Positions 1 to 7,274 of a stretch of DNA of 32,944 nt are shown here, piece after piece. The stretch is from JAGPDF01 sp052035735 (GTDB taxonomy: Bacteria; Acidobacteriota; Thermoanaerobaculia; Multivoradales; JAGPDF01). How positions within the stretch are numbered: position 1 is the stretch's first letter; the number at the start of each line of letters is the position of its first letter. The stretch lies in assembly GCA_052035735.1 (NCBI GenBank), contig JBPOHI010000094.1:1-32944 (forward strand), written 5' to 3'. A model generated the notes under the pieces. That model saw only the letters and a program-made list of their open reading frames with translations. It was not told the origin of the DNA and made no database searches. Made by a program: the position numbers and the translations under genes.

Positions 1-2
1 TC

Positions 3-752
3 GTCCTCCTGCGCGATCGCCGGGAGACTGCGGAGCATGCGGCGCTGCTCGCCGATGCGCGCCAGTACGCCGGCCTCGGACGGCTGCTCGCCGGAGCGGC
101 GCACGACGGCAACAACCTGCTCACGCCGCTGCTCGGGTATTGCGAACTGCTGCTCGCCGGTCTCCCCGCGGGCGGAGAAATGGAGCGCTACGCGCTCGAG
201 ATCGAACGCTCCGCCCGCCGCACGGCCGATCTGCTGCGCAGCCTGCTCGAACGCAGCCGCGGCCAGGAGCAGGAGATCCGTCCCCTGGAGGCCGATCGGG
301 CACTGGGCGAGATCGCGGGCCTCCTGCGATCCCTGGTCGGTCGCTCGGTCGAGCTCGCCGAGCGCTTCGAGGCACCCGGCGTAGCGGTCGCCTTACGCGA
401 GGGTCAGCTCGAGCAGTTGATTCTCAACCTCGCGGCGAACGCGCGCGACGCCATGCCCGGCGGCGGGCGGTTGACGATTCGCACCCGCGTCGAAGGGGAC
501 CGCTGCTGGGTTCTGGAGATCGAGGACGGGGGCGTCGGCATCTCCGCCGGCGACCTCGAGCGTATCTACGACCCTCGCTTCACCACCAAGGCTGCCGGCA
601 AGGGAACAGGACTCGGCCTCTGGATCGTCCGTACGATCGTCCAGGAGGCAGGGGGGCGCATCCGCATCCTCAGCCAGCCGGGCCAGGGGACCGTGGTTCG
701 TATCGAGCTGCCCGTCGTGCCGGCCGGGCCCCAGCCGGTCCTCGAACGCTAG
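3..752 (+). CDS. Sensor histidine kinase, C-terminal part (start lies before the window)
   Basis: The reading frame is open from base 3 to the TAG at 750-752, so only about 250 C-terminal residues are seen. It carries a dimerisation/phosphoacceptor segment with an H-box of the form AAHDGNNLLTPLLGY (compare the common AHDFNNLL type), then the HATPase domain: an N-box (LILNLAANARDAMPGGG), a G1-like DGGVGIS, an F-box-like YDPRFTTK and a G2 box GKGTGLGLWIV. It should autophosphorylate on the His of AHDGNN and pass the phosphate to a response regulator. The sensory input domain and any partner regulator are outside the window. The H-box and ATP-binding motifs are intact, so the enzyme looks active. 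The signal sensed cannot be told. Confidence 0.9.
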   Translation, partial: VLLRDRRETAEHAALLADARQYAGLGRLLAGAAHDGNNLLTPLLGYCELLLAGLPAGGEMERYALEIERSARRTADLLRSLLERSRGQEQEIRPLEADRALGEIAGLLRSLVGRSVELAERFEAPGVAVALREGQLEQLILNLAANARDAMPGGGRLTIRTRVEGDRCWVLEIEDGGVGISAGDLERIYDPRFTTKAAGKGTGLGLWIVRTIVQEAGGRIRILSQPGQGTVVRIELPVVPAGPQPVLER

Positions 753-763
753 CGCGCGAGGAA

Positions 764-769
764 TAGAAT
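764..769 (+). promoter_or_regulatory. Putative -10 box for a leaderless lipB transcript
   Basis: TAGAAT lies five bases before the GTG start of lipB, inside the short gap after the histidine kinase gene. Transcription starting about 7 bases past the box would begin at or beside the start codon. No convincing -35 box is seen. A possible GAGGA (758-762) could act as a ribosome site instead. Confidence 0.45.
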
Positions 770-774
770 GAGCC

Positions 775-1479
775 GTGACGATGCGGCAGACTCACTGGAC
801 CCTCCTCGGACGTGTCCCCTATGCCGCCACCGCAGCGCTGCAGGTGGAGCTCCGCGAGGCGCTGCGGCGAGGCGAGGGACCGGAGCGCCTGCTGCTCCTC
901 GAGCACGAGCCGGTCTTCTCGCTGGGGCGCAACGCCACCGCCTCGGATGTCTTGTGGACGGCCGCCGAGCTGGCGGAGCGCGGCGTCGAGGTGCAGCCGA
1001 CCGATCGCGGCGGGCAGGTGACCTTTCACGGCCCCGGCCAGCTCGTCGGCTATCCGATCCTCGACCTCAATCCTGACCGGCGCGACATCCGGCGCTACGT
1101 CAAAGACCTGCAGGAGGTCCTCGTGCGGACCCTCGCCGACTTCGGCATCGCCGCCGAAGGCGGCGAAGGGGAGCGCATCGGCGTCTGGACGGGGCAGAGC
1201 AAGATCGCCTCGATCGGCGTTCACCTTTCGCGTTGGCGGACGACCCACGGCTTCGCGCTCAACGTCGCGCCAGAGCTCGCGCTCTTCGGCGGCATCGTCG
1301 CCTGCGGCATGCCCTCGGTCGAGATGACCTCGATCTGCCGCGAGACCGGCGTCTCGCCCACCCTGGAGGAGGTCGCGGCGCGCGTCCGCGTGCACTTCGG
1401 CGCGGCCTTCGAACGCGAGCTCGTCGAGGATCCGGCGCTCGCGCTCGCTCTGCCGCACGGATCGGCGGAGCGGCGGTGA
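775..1479 (+). CDS. lipB: Octanoyltransferase LipB
   Basis: LipB moves the octanoyl group from octanoyl-ACP onto lipoyl domains of 2-oxoacid dehydrogenases and the glycine cleavage H protein, the step before LipA. The 234-residue product has the family signature RGGQVTFHGPGQLVGYP (about residues 78-94), the catalytic lysine in GQSKIASIG (Lys143) and the nucleophilic cysteine in GGIVACGMPS (Cys177). Length is normal for the family. The start is taken as GTG 775; ATG 781 is two codons inside and equally possible. The stop overlaps the GTG start of nrtR by four bases (GTGA), so the two are probably translated together. Its pathway partner lipA lies at the far end of the nad genes, about 5 kb away. 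Confidence 0.96.
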   Translation: MTMRQTHWTLLGRVPYAATAALQVELREALRRGEGPERLLLLEHEPVFSLGRNATASDVLWTAAELAERGVEVQPTDRGGQVTFHGPGQLVGYPILDLNPDRRDIRRYVKDLQEVLVRTLADFGIAAEGGEGERIGVWTGQSKIASIGVHLSRWRTTHGFALNVAPELALFGGIVACGMPSVEMTSICRETGVSPTLEEVAARVRVHFGAAFERELVEDPALALALPHGSAERR

Positions 1480-2471
1480 AGACGGCGCTCGAGATCGGCC
1501 TGAACGCCGTCATCGTCGCGGTGACCGACGAGGAGCCGCGTCTGCTGGCGGTGCATCGCACCGACGACCCGGCGGCGGCGAGCGAGCTCGCCCTGCCTTC
1601 GGGACCGCTCGACCCCGAGCAGGACCGCACCCTCGAGCTCGCGCTGAGCGGCTGGGTGCGCGGGCAGACCGGGGTAGAGCTCGGTTACGTCGAGCAGCTC
1701 TACACCTTCGGCAACCGTTTCCGCGATCCCCGCGAACGCTTCGGTGGACCCCGCGGCATCGCGATCGCCTATCTCGCCCTGGTCCGCGAGGCGCCGCTCG
1801 AGCCGGCATCGGAAGCGATCTGGATGAACTGGTACGACTTCCTGCCCTGGGAGGACTGGCGCGACGGGCGGCCGGCCGTGCTCGAGCGCGAGATCGCGCC
1901 GGCGCTCGACCGTTGGGTGCGGCACGGTGCCGACCGCGCGGCGACCGCGCAGCGGCGGGAGCGCGCCGATATCTGCTTCGGACTCGGCGGCGCGCCCTGG
2001 AACGGCGAGCGGGTGCACGACCGATTCGAGCTGCTCTACGAAGCCGGGCTGGTCGCCGAGACGTTGCGCGATCGACCGCCGTCGTCGGTCCCGGCAGGCG
2101 TCGCGGCGTCGGTCGCCGATTCCGGCGTTCGCCTGGGAAGGCCGCTGGCGCTCGATCACCGGCGCATCCTCGCCTCCGCCCTCGGGCGTCTGCGCGGCAA
2201 GTTGCGCTACCGGCCGGTGATCTTCGAGCTGCTGCCCGGAACGTTCACCCTGTTGCAGCTGCAGCGCACCGTCGAAGCGTTGGCCGGCGTGCGGTTGCAC
2301 AAGCAGAACTTCCGCCGCCTGGTCGAGCAGGGTGGCCTCGTCGAAGGGACAGGGCGCCTGGAGGCCGGCACGGGTGGGCGGCCGGCCGAGCTCTTCCGGT
2401 TTCGTCGCGACGTGTTGCGCGAACGCCCCGCCGCCGGAGTCGGTCTCCCGGGCCTGCGCTCCGGGAGCTGA
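1476..2471 (+). CDS. nrtR: NrtR-type Nudix-related transcriptional repressor of NAD synthesis
   Basis: 331 residues, starting at a GTG that overlaps the lipB stop. The N-terminal part (about 1-150) is a Nudix fold with the NrtR hallmark YVEQLYTFGNRFRDPR (71-86). The C-terminal part holds the family winged helix: FELLPGTFTLLQLQR (250-264) and LHKQNFRRLVEQGGL (274-288). In place of the catalytic Nudix box RExxEExG the protein reads SGWVRGQTG (58-66), so the metal-binding glutamates are missing and it should bind a ligand rather than hydrolyse it. Known NrtR proteins are released from DNA by ADP-ribose or related NAD breakdown products. The position directly before nadABC, with palindromes in that promoter, supports a role as the local repressor. 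The regulator itself is transcribed with lipB; no operator was seen upstream of lipB. Confidence 0.93.
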   Translation: MKTALEIGLNAVIVAVTDEEPRLLAVHRTDDPAAASELALPSGPLDPEQDRTLELALSGWVRGQTGVELGYVEQLYTFGNRFRDPRERFGGPRGIAIAYLALVREAPLEPASEAIWMNWYDFLPWEDWRDGRPAVLEREIAPALDRWVRHGADRAATAQRRERADICFGLGGAPWNGERVHDRFELLYEAGLVAETLRDRPPSSVPAGVAASVADSGVRLGRPLALDHRRILASALGRLRGKLRYRPVIFELLPGTFTLLQLQRTVEALAGVRLHKQNFRRLVEQGGLVEGTGRLEAGTGGRPAELFRFRRDVLRERPAAGVGLPGLRSGS

Positions 2472-2497
2472 GGGGTTGCGTAGCGTGTGACAAAGGC

Positions 2498-2527
2498 TTG
2501 ACAATCAGTAATACTCAAACTTAGGAT
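2498..2527 (+). promoter_or_regulatory. Promoter of the nadABC operon
   Basis: A perfect -35 box TTGACA (2498-2503) is followed after 18 bases by TAGGAT (2522-2527), a 4/6 match to TATAAT. Transcription would start near 2534, giving a leader of about 65 bases before the nadA ATG. The region is clearly richer in A and T than its surroundings. The first NrtR-like palindrome fills the spacer and the -10 box. Confidence 0.7.
2511..2527 (+). promoter_or_regulatory. Putative NrtR operator 1 (17-bp imperfect palindrome)
   Basis: ATACTCAAACTTAGGAT has half-sites of the form ATnCTnA / TnAGnAT around a 3-base centre. It overlaps the spacer and -10 box of the nadA promoter, so a bound repressor would block RNA polymerase. 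It shares its pattern with the second palindrome at 2569-2585. The link to NrtR is inferred from gene context. Confidence 0.6.
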
Positions 2528-2568
2528 AAGACAGTGCCGGCGCGTGCCGGTTTTTCTGGACCTCATAT

Positions 2569-2585
2569 ATTCTCATGTTGAGCAT
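2569..2585 (+). promoter_or_regulatory. Putative NrtR operator 2 (17-bp palindrome)
   Basis: ATTCTCATGTTGAGCAT has half-sites ATnCTCA and TGAGnAT, perfect in six of the seven positions on each side. It lies in the nadA leader, with its centre 58 bases from that of operator 1, and ends 15 bases before the ATG. Both operators are followed by AAGA, so they also resemble each other as direct copies. A dimer on each site could act together or hinder elongation. Confidence 0.65.
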
Positions 2586-2600
2586 AAGAAAGAGCGAACG

Positions 2601-3647
2601 ATGACCGAGATGCACCTCTCCGCGAGCGGAGCCTCCGGAACGCTGCCCGCCTTCACTGCCGAGCTCGAGCGCGACCTGGCGCCGGTCTACTCCCGGCTGA
2701 GCCGGGTCATGCCGGCCATCGAGTGGCCGGTGCATGCGCCGTACATCGCGGCGATCGAGCGTTGGAAGCGCGAGCGCAACGCGGTCATCCTGGCGCACAA
2801 CTATCAGACCCCGGAGATCTACCATGGCGTGGCCGATTTCGTCGGCGACTCCCTGGGCCTCGCGCAGCAGGCCGCGAAGACCCCGGCGGCGGTCATCGTC
2901 CAGTGCGGCGTGCACTTCATGGCGGAGACCTCGAAGGTCCTGTCGCCGGAGAAGACCGTGCTCATTCCGGATCTGCACGCCGGCTGCTCGCTCGCCGCCT
3001 CGATCACCGGCGCCGACGTCCGGCTGCTCAAGGAGCGTTTCCCGGGTCTGCCGGTCGTCACGTATGTCAACACCTCGGCGGAGGTCAAGGCCGAGTCGGA
3101 CATCTGCTGCACCTCGGCCAACGCCGTCGAGGTCGTCGAGTCGCTCGGCGTACCGAAGGTCATCTTCCTGCCCGACGAGTACCTCGGCAAGTGGGTGGCG
3201 ACCCAGACGCCGGTCGAGCTGGTGCTCTGGAAGGGGCATTGCGAGGTGCACGAGCGCTTCACCGGGAGCGAGATCGCGGCGCTACGCGCTGCCGACCCGG
3301 GAGTCTTCGTGCTCGCCCATCCCGAGTGCCCGCCGGACGTGCTGGCGGCCGCCGACTACGTCGGGTCGACTGCCGGCATGATCCGCGAGGTCGGCGCCGC
3401 CGGCGCCCGGCGCGTCGTGATGATCACCGAGTGCTCGATGAGCGACAACGTCGCGACCGCCCATCCCGACGTCGAGTTCGTGCGGCCGTGCAACCTCTGC
3501 CCGCACATGAAGCGCATCACCTTGCCCAAGATCCTGCGCAGCCTCGAGACCCTCGAGCATCGCGTCGAAGTGCCGGCGGAGATCGCGGTGCGCGCGCGCC
3601 GCGCGGTCGAACGCATGCTCGAGGTGGCGAGAGGAGCCAAACGATGA
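2601..3647 (+). CDS. nadA: Quinolinate synthase NadA
   Basis: NadA condenses iminoaspartate with dihydroxyacetone phosphate to quinolinate, using a [4Fe-4S] cluster in which one iron binds substrate. The 348-residue protein shows the motif ILAHNYQTPEI (about 63-73). Likely cluster cysteines are Cys102 (QCGVHFMAE), Cys214 (GHCEVHERF) and Cys300 (CNLCPHMK), with spacing like that of the long, Bacillus-type NadA. ATG 2601 was preferred to the in-frame GTG at 2544: the earlier codon would place the second operator inside the coding region, and the family match begins after 2601. A weak purine-rich stretch (AAGAAAGAG) precedes the start. It is the first gene of nadABC and overlaps nadB by four bases. 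Confidence 0.96.
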   Translation: MTEMHLSASGASGTLPAFTAELERDLAPVYSRLSRVMPAIEWPVHAPYIAAIERWKRERNAVILAHNYQTPEIYHGVADFVGDSLGLAQQAAKTPAAVIVQCGVHFMAETSKVLSPEKTVLIPDLHAGCSLAASITGADVRLLKERFPGLPVVTYVNTSAEVKAESDICCTSANAVEVVESLGVPKVIFLPDEYLGKWVATQTPVELVLWKGHCEVHERFTGSEIAALRAADPGVFVLAHPECPPDVLAAADYVGSTAGMIREVGAAGARRVVMITECSMSDNVATAHPDVEFVRPCNLCPHMKRITLPKILRSLETLEHRVEVPAEIAVRARRAVERMLEVARGAKR

Positions 3648-5314
3648 GCGAGACGAAGCGCAGTTTCGTCGAACGCCGCACGGCCGACGTCGTCGTCATC
3701 GGCACCGGCGTCGCCGGTCTCGCCTGCGCGCTCGAGCTCTCCGGCCGGCGCGTCGACCTCCTGACCAAGACGACACTGTCGTCTGGCTCGAGCCTGTGGG
3801 CGCAGGGGGGCGTCGCCGTGGCGATGGGGGCCGGCGATTCGCCCGAGCTCCACGCCGCCGATACCGTCGCTGCCGGCGCCGGCCTCGTCGATCCGGCGAT
3901 CGCCGAGCTCCTCGCCGAAGAGGGCGTGACCGCGGTGCGGCGGTTGATCGAGCTTGGTGCCGAGTTCGACCGCTCGGCCAAGGGGGAGCTCGACTTCGGC
4001 CGCGAGGCCGCGCACAGCCGGCGGCGGATTCTGCACGCCCATGGCGACTCGACCGGGGCCGAGCTGGTGCGAGCTCTAGCCGAACGCGTGCGCACGGCGG
4101 ATTGGGTGAGCCTCTTCGAAGGTGCCTTCGCCGCCGAGCTCGTCGTCGCGCCTGAAAGACCCGAGCAGGAACCCGCCGTCGTCGGCGTCCTCGTCCGCCA
4201 CGCCGACGGGCGATTCGTCCTGCACGAGGCGACCCAGGTCGTTCTCGCGACCGGCGGTCTCGGCCAGCTCTTCCGTTTCACCACCAATCCCCCCGAGTCG
4301 ACCGGCGACGGTCTGGCCTTGGCCGCGGCCGCCGGAGCGCGGCTGGTCGATCTCGAGTTCGTCCAGTTCCATCCCACCGCGCTCGCCGTCGACCTCGATC
4401 CGCTGCCGCTGCTCTCGGAGGCCCTGCGCGGCGAAGGGGCGACCCTGGTCGACGACGCCGGCGTGCGGTTCATGCCGGCGGAGCACCCCGACGCGGAGCT
4501 CGCGCCGCGCGACGTCGTGGCGCGCGGCATCTGGAAGCAGCTCGCTGCCGGCCGCAGGGTCTTCCTCGATGGCCGGCAGGCGATCGGCGAGCGCTTCCCC
4601 GCCAAGTTCCCGACCATCTTCGCCAACTGCCAGCGCGCCGGGGTGGATCCGCGCGTCGAGCTCATGCCGGTGGTGCCGGCGGCGCACTACTTCATGGGCG
4701 GCATCGCCGTCGACGAGTGGGGGAGGGCGAGCCTGCCCGGGTTATGGGCGTGCGGCGAAGTCTCGGCCACCGGCGTCCACGGCGCCAATCGGCTGGCCTC
4801 GAACTCGCTCCTCGAGGCCCTGGTCTTCGGCTCGCGCGTCGCCGAAGCGATCGGCGCCAGCGCCCGACGCGGGGCGCTGCCGGAGGCGGCTGCCGCGGCG
4901 GTCGCCTGGCGCCCCGACGCCCAGGAGAAGGCTCTCGATCCGATCGCTGCCTTTGCCGACCTACGCCGCGAGATCCGCGCCCTCTCCTGGGAGCGTCTCG
5001 GGCTGGTGCGCGACGCCGCCGGGCTGGAGCTCGCCTGCCGTCGCTTCGCCGAGATCCTCCGCCAGCTGCCGTCGTCGCCTTCCGAGGTGCGCAACCTGGC
5101 GATCGCGGGCTGGCTGGTCGCAACCGCGGCTCTCCACCGCGAAGAGAGCCGCGGCGCGCACTACCGCAGCGATTTCGAGACCGCGTCGGAGAGCTGGCGG
5201 TTCCGCCAGTTCGTCGAGGTCGGGATGGGGGAGGGCGAGCCCGTCGTCCGGTTCGCCGAGCCACCGGAGGCCCCCTCCGACGACGCCGAGCTTCTCGTCA
5301 CGGCGATCGCATGA
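3644..5314 (+). CDS. nadB: L-aspartate oxidase NadB
   Basis: This flavoprotein oxidises L-aspartate to iminoaspartate, the substrate of NadA. The 556-residue product has the FAD dinucleotide-binding motif VVVIGTGVAGLACALEL near the N-terminus, the SSGSSLWAQGGVAVA segment, the EFVQFHPTAL motif, PAAHYFMGGIAVDEWGR and the flavin-binding GVHGANRLASNSLLEALVFG region, followed by the helical C-terminal domain of the succinate dehydrogenase/fumarate reductase flavoprotein family. The ATG shares bases with the nadA stop (ATGA) and follows a GAGGAG ribosome site. The pairing with nadA and nadC makes L-aspartate oxidase, rather than fumarate reductase, the secure call. Confidence 0.96.
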   Translation: MSETKRSFVERRTADVVVIGTGVAGLACALELSGRRVDLLTKTTLSSGSSLWAQGGVAVAMGAGDSPELHAADTVAAGAGLVDPAIAELLAEEGVTAVRRLIELGAEFDRSAKGELDFGREAAHSRRRILHAHGDSTGAELVRALAERVRTADWVSLFEGAFAAELVVAPERPEQEPAVVGVLVRHADGRFVLHEATQVVLATGGLGQLFRFTTNPPESTGDGLALAAAAGARLVDLEFVQFHPTALAVDLDPLPLLSEALRGEGATLVDDAGVRFMPAEHPDAELAPRDVVARGIWKQLAAGRRVFLDGRQAIGERFPAKFPTIFANCQRAGVDPRVELMPVVPAAHYFMGGIAVDEWGRASLPGLWACGEVSATGVHGANRLASNSLLEALVFGSRVAEAIGASARRGALPEAAAAAVAWRPDAQEKALDPIAAFADLRREIRALSWERLGLVRDAAGLELACRRFAEILRQLPSSPSEVRNLAIAGWLVATAALHREESRGAHYRSDFETASESWRFRQFVEVGMGEGEPVVRFAEPPEAPSDDAELLVTAIA

Positions 5315-6177
5315 TCCGTCCGACGCCGCCGTATCCCCTGATGTACGAGCCGCTTCTGCGCCTCGCCCTGGCGGAAGACCTGGGCCGCGCCGGAGACCTC
5401 ACCACGGAGGCGACGGTGCCGCTCGAAGCGACGGCGAGCGCCCTGCTGGTGGCGCGTCGCGGCGGCTCGATCGCCGGCCTGCCGATGGCCGAGAGGGTCT
5501 TCGCGCTGCTCGATCCGGCGGTTCGATTCGAATCGCTGGTCGCCGACGGCGACGTGGTCACGGCGGCGACGACGCTGGCTCGGGTCAGCGGACCGGCGCG
5601 GGCGATCCTCACCGGCGAGCGCACCGCGCTCAATCTCCTCGGTCATCTCTCCGGCGTGGCGACGGCGACGCGGGCGCTGGTGCATGCCGTCGCCGGCACG
5701 CACGCGGCGATCGTCTGTACACGCAAGACCACCCCGGGCCTGCGCGCTCTGGAGAAATACGCGGTGCGCTGCGGCGGCGGCGCCAACCACCGTTTCGGTC
5801 TCGACGACGCCGTCTTGATCAAGGACAACCATCTGATCGCCGCTGGCGGCGTGGAGCCGGCCATCGAGCGGGCCCGCGCCGCCGCCGGCCACCTGGTGAA
5901 GATCGAGTGCGAGGTCCAGACTCAGACGCAACTCGAGGAGGCCCTGGCCGCGCGCGCCGACGTCATCCTGCTCGACAACATGACTCCCGCCGAGCTCGCA
6001 GAGGCGGTGCGCCGGATTCGCGGGCGGGCGATCGCCGAGGCCTCCGGCGGGATCACGCTCGAGACGGTGCGCGCCGTCGCCGAGAGCGGCGTCGACCTGA
6101 TCTCGGTCGGCTGGATCACGCACTCGGCTCCGACGCTCGACGTAGCGCTCGACTTCGAAGAGCCCGCTGCGACCTGA
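5311..6177 (+). CDS. nadC: Nicotinate-nucleotide diphosphorylase (carboxylating) NadC
   Basis: NadC converts quinolinate and PRPP to nicotinate mononucleotide with loss of CO2, closing the de novo branch started by NadB and NadA. The 288-residue protein has the quinolinate phosphoribosyltransferase signatures GERTALNLLGHLSGVAT, TRKTTPGLRALEKYAV, GGGANHRFGLDDAVLIKDNH and EASGGI. Length is normal. The ATG overlaps the nadB stop by four bases, so nadA, nadB and nadC form one tightly coupled operon. The gene for the next enzyme of the pathway (nadD) is not in this window. Confidence 0.97.
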   Translation: MIRPTPPYPLMYEPLLRLALAEDLGRAGDLTTEATVPLEATASALLVARRGGSIAGLPMAERVFALLDPAVRFESLVADGDVVTAATTLARVSGPARAILTGERTALNLLGHLSGVATATRALVHAVAGTHAAIVCTRKTTPGLRALEKYAVRCGGGANHRFGLDDAVLIKDNHLIAAGGVEPAIERARAAAGHLVKIECEVQTQTQLEEALAARADVILLDNMTPAELAEAVRRIRGRAIAEASGGITLETVRAVAESGVDLISVGWITHSAPTLDVALDFEEPAAT

Positions 6178-6189
6178 GGGCGGGGACGA

Positions 6190-6195
6190 TAGACT
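6190..6195 (+). promoter_or_regulatory. Putative -10 box for a leaderless lipA transcript
   Basis: TAGACT lies seven bases before the GTG start of lipA, in the 25-base gap after nadC. No ribosome site lies at normal distance. lipA may therefore be transcribed on its own as well as by read-through from nadABC. Confidence 0.45.
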
Positions 6196-6202
6196 GGGCC
6201 GC

Positions 6203-7180
6203 GTGAGCGACAACTTCGTCCAGATCGGCGGCCGCGCCACGGCCACGAGCGACGCCTCCGACCGCAGGCCCAGCGGTGCCGGAGCCGCAGGCCGCCGCCC
6301 GCAATGGCTGCGCATCAAGCTGGCGACGCCGGAGAAGTACCACGAGGTCCGCAAGCTCGTCGACGGGCTGAGCCTCAACACGGTCTGCAAAGAGGCCAAG
6401 TGCCCGAACATCTACGAGTGCTGGGGCGAACACGGCACGGCGACCTTCATGATCCTGGGTGAGATCTGCACCCGCCGTTGCGGCTTCTGCGCCGTGACCT
6501 CCGGCCGGCCGAATCCGGGCGTCGATGCCGCCGAGCCCGACAACGTCGCGGCCGCGGTGGCGACGATGGGGCTGCGCCACGCGGTGGTGACTTCGGTCGA
6601 TCGCGATGACCTGCCCGACGGCGGTGCCCGGCACTGGGCGGCGGTGATCGAGGCGATCCATGCGCGCAATCCCGCTTGCGCGGTCGAGGTGCTGACACCC
6701 GATTTCCGTGGCGTCCCGGACGCCCTCGACATCGTGCTCGCGGCTGCGCCCGAGGTCTTCTCGCACAACACCGAAACCGTGCCGCGGCTCTACCGTCAGG
6801 CCCGGCCGGGAAGCCGTTACGACCGCACGCTCGCCCTGCTTGCCGACGCTTCACGCCGGCGCGACGAAGGGAGTTACAAGGGCCGCGTCAAGACCGGCAT
6901 CATGCTCGGTCTCGGCGAGACCGAAGGCGAGGTCCGCGCGACGCTCACCGATATCCGCTCCACCGGCGTCCAGGTTCTGACCCTTGGGCAGTATCTGCAG
7001 CCGACGCCGAAGCACCTGCCGGTCGACCGCTACGTCCACCCGGACGAGTTCGCCGCGCACAAGGCGTTCGCGATGGAGCTGGGATTCCTGCACTGCGAAG
7101 CCGGCCCGCTCGTGCGCTCTTCGTACCACGCGCACGAGCACGTACCGCCCGGAGACGCCGCCGCGACCGCCGTGCGCTGA
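6203..7180 (+). CDS. lipA: Lipoyl synthase LipA
   Basis: A radical-SAM enzyme that inserts two sulfur atoms into the octanoyl chain placed by LipB. The 325-residue protein has both [4Fe-4S] cysteine sets: the auxiliary cluster motif CKEAKCPNIYECW and the radical-SAM motif CTRRCGFC, plus the C-terminal RSSYHA serine segment that completes the auxiliary cluster. An N-terminal extension of roughly 30 residues, rich in Ala, Gly, Ser and Arg, precedes the conserved QWLRIKLATPEKY start of the family. The start is GTG 6203. It lies 25 bases after nadC and is separated from lipB by the NAD genes, an uncommon arrangement. Confidence 0.97.
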   Translation: MSDNFVQIGGRATATSDASDRRPSGAGAAGRRPQWLRIKLATPEKYHEVRKLVDGLSLNTVCKEAKCPNIYECWGEHGTATFMILGEICTRRCGFCAVTSGRPNPGVDAAEPDNVAAAVATMGLRHAVVTSVDRDDLPDGGARHWAAVIEAIHARNPACAVEVLTPDFRGVPDALDIVLAAAPEVFSHNTETVPRLYRQARPGSRYDRTLALLADASRRRDEGSYKGRVKTGIMLGLGETEGEVRATLTDIRSTGVQVLTLGQYLQPTPKHLPVDRYVHPDEFAAHKAFAMELGFLHCEAGPLVRSSYHAHEHVPPGDAAATAVR

Positions 7181-7202
7181 GCTTCCACCTCCTTTCTTGA
7201 GG

Positions 7203-7224
7203 GCGCGGCGGAACGCCGCGTTTC
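7203..7224 (+). terminator. Putative terminator hairpin after lipA
   Basis: A perfect 7-bp inverted repeat, CGCGGCG and CGCCGCG with a GAA loop (7204-7220), is followed by TTTCC. It lies 23 bases after the lipA stop. The T run is short, so it may be a weak intrinsic terminator or a pause site. It would close the lipB-nad-lipA block. Confidence 0.5.
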
Positions 7225-7274
7225 CTGTGCTAGCTTGATTCCCGCAAAGCGCTGCGAGGCAAGGGAGGTCCGTC

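Noticed and set aside
2544..2546. GTG as a possible earlier start of nadA
   Set aside because: It would place the second palindrome within the coding part and add a tail without family similarity; ATG 2601 fits better.
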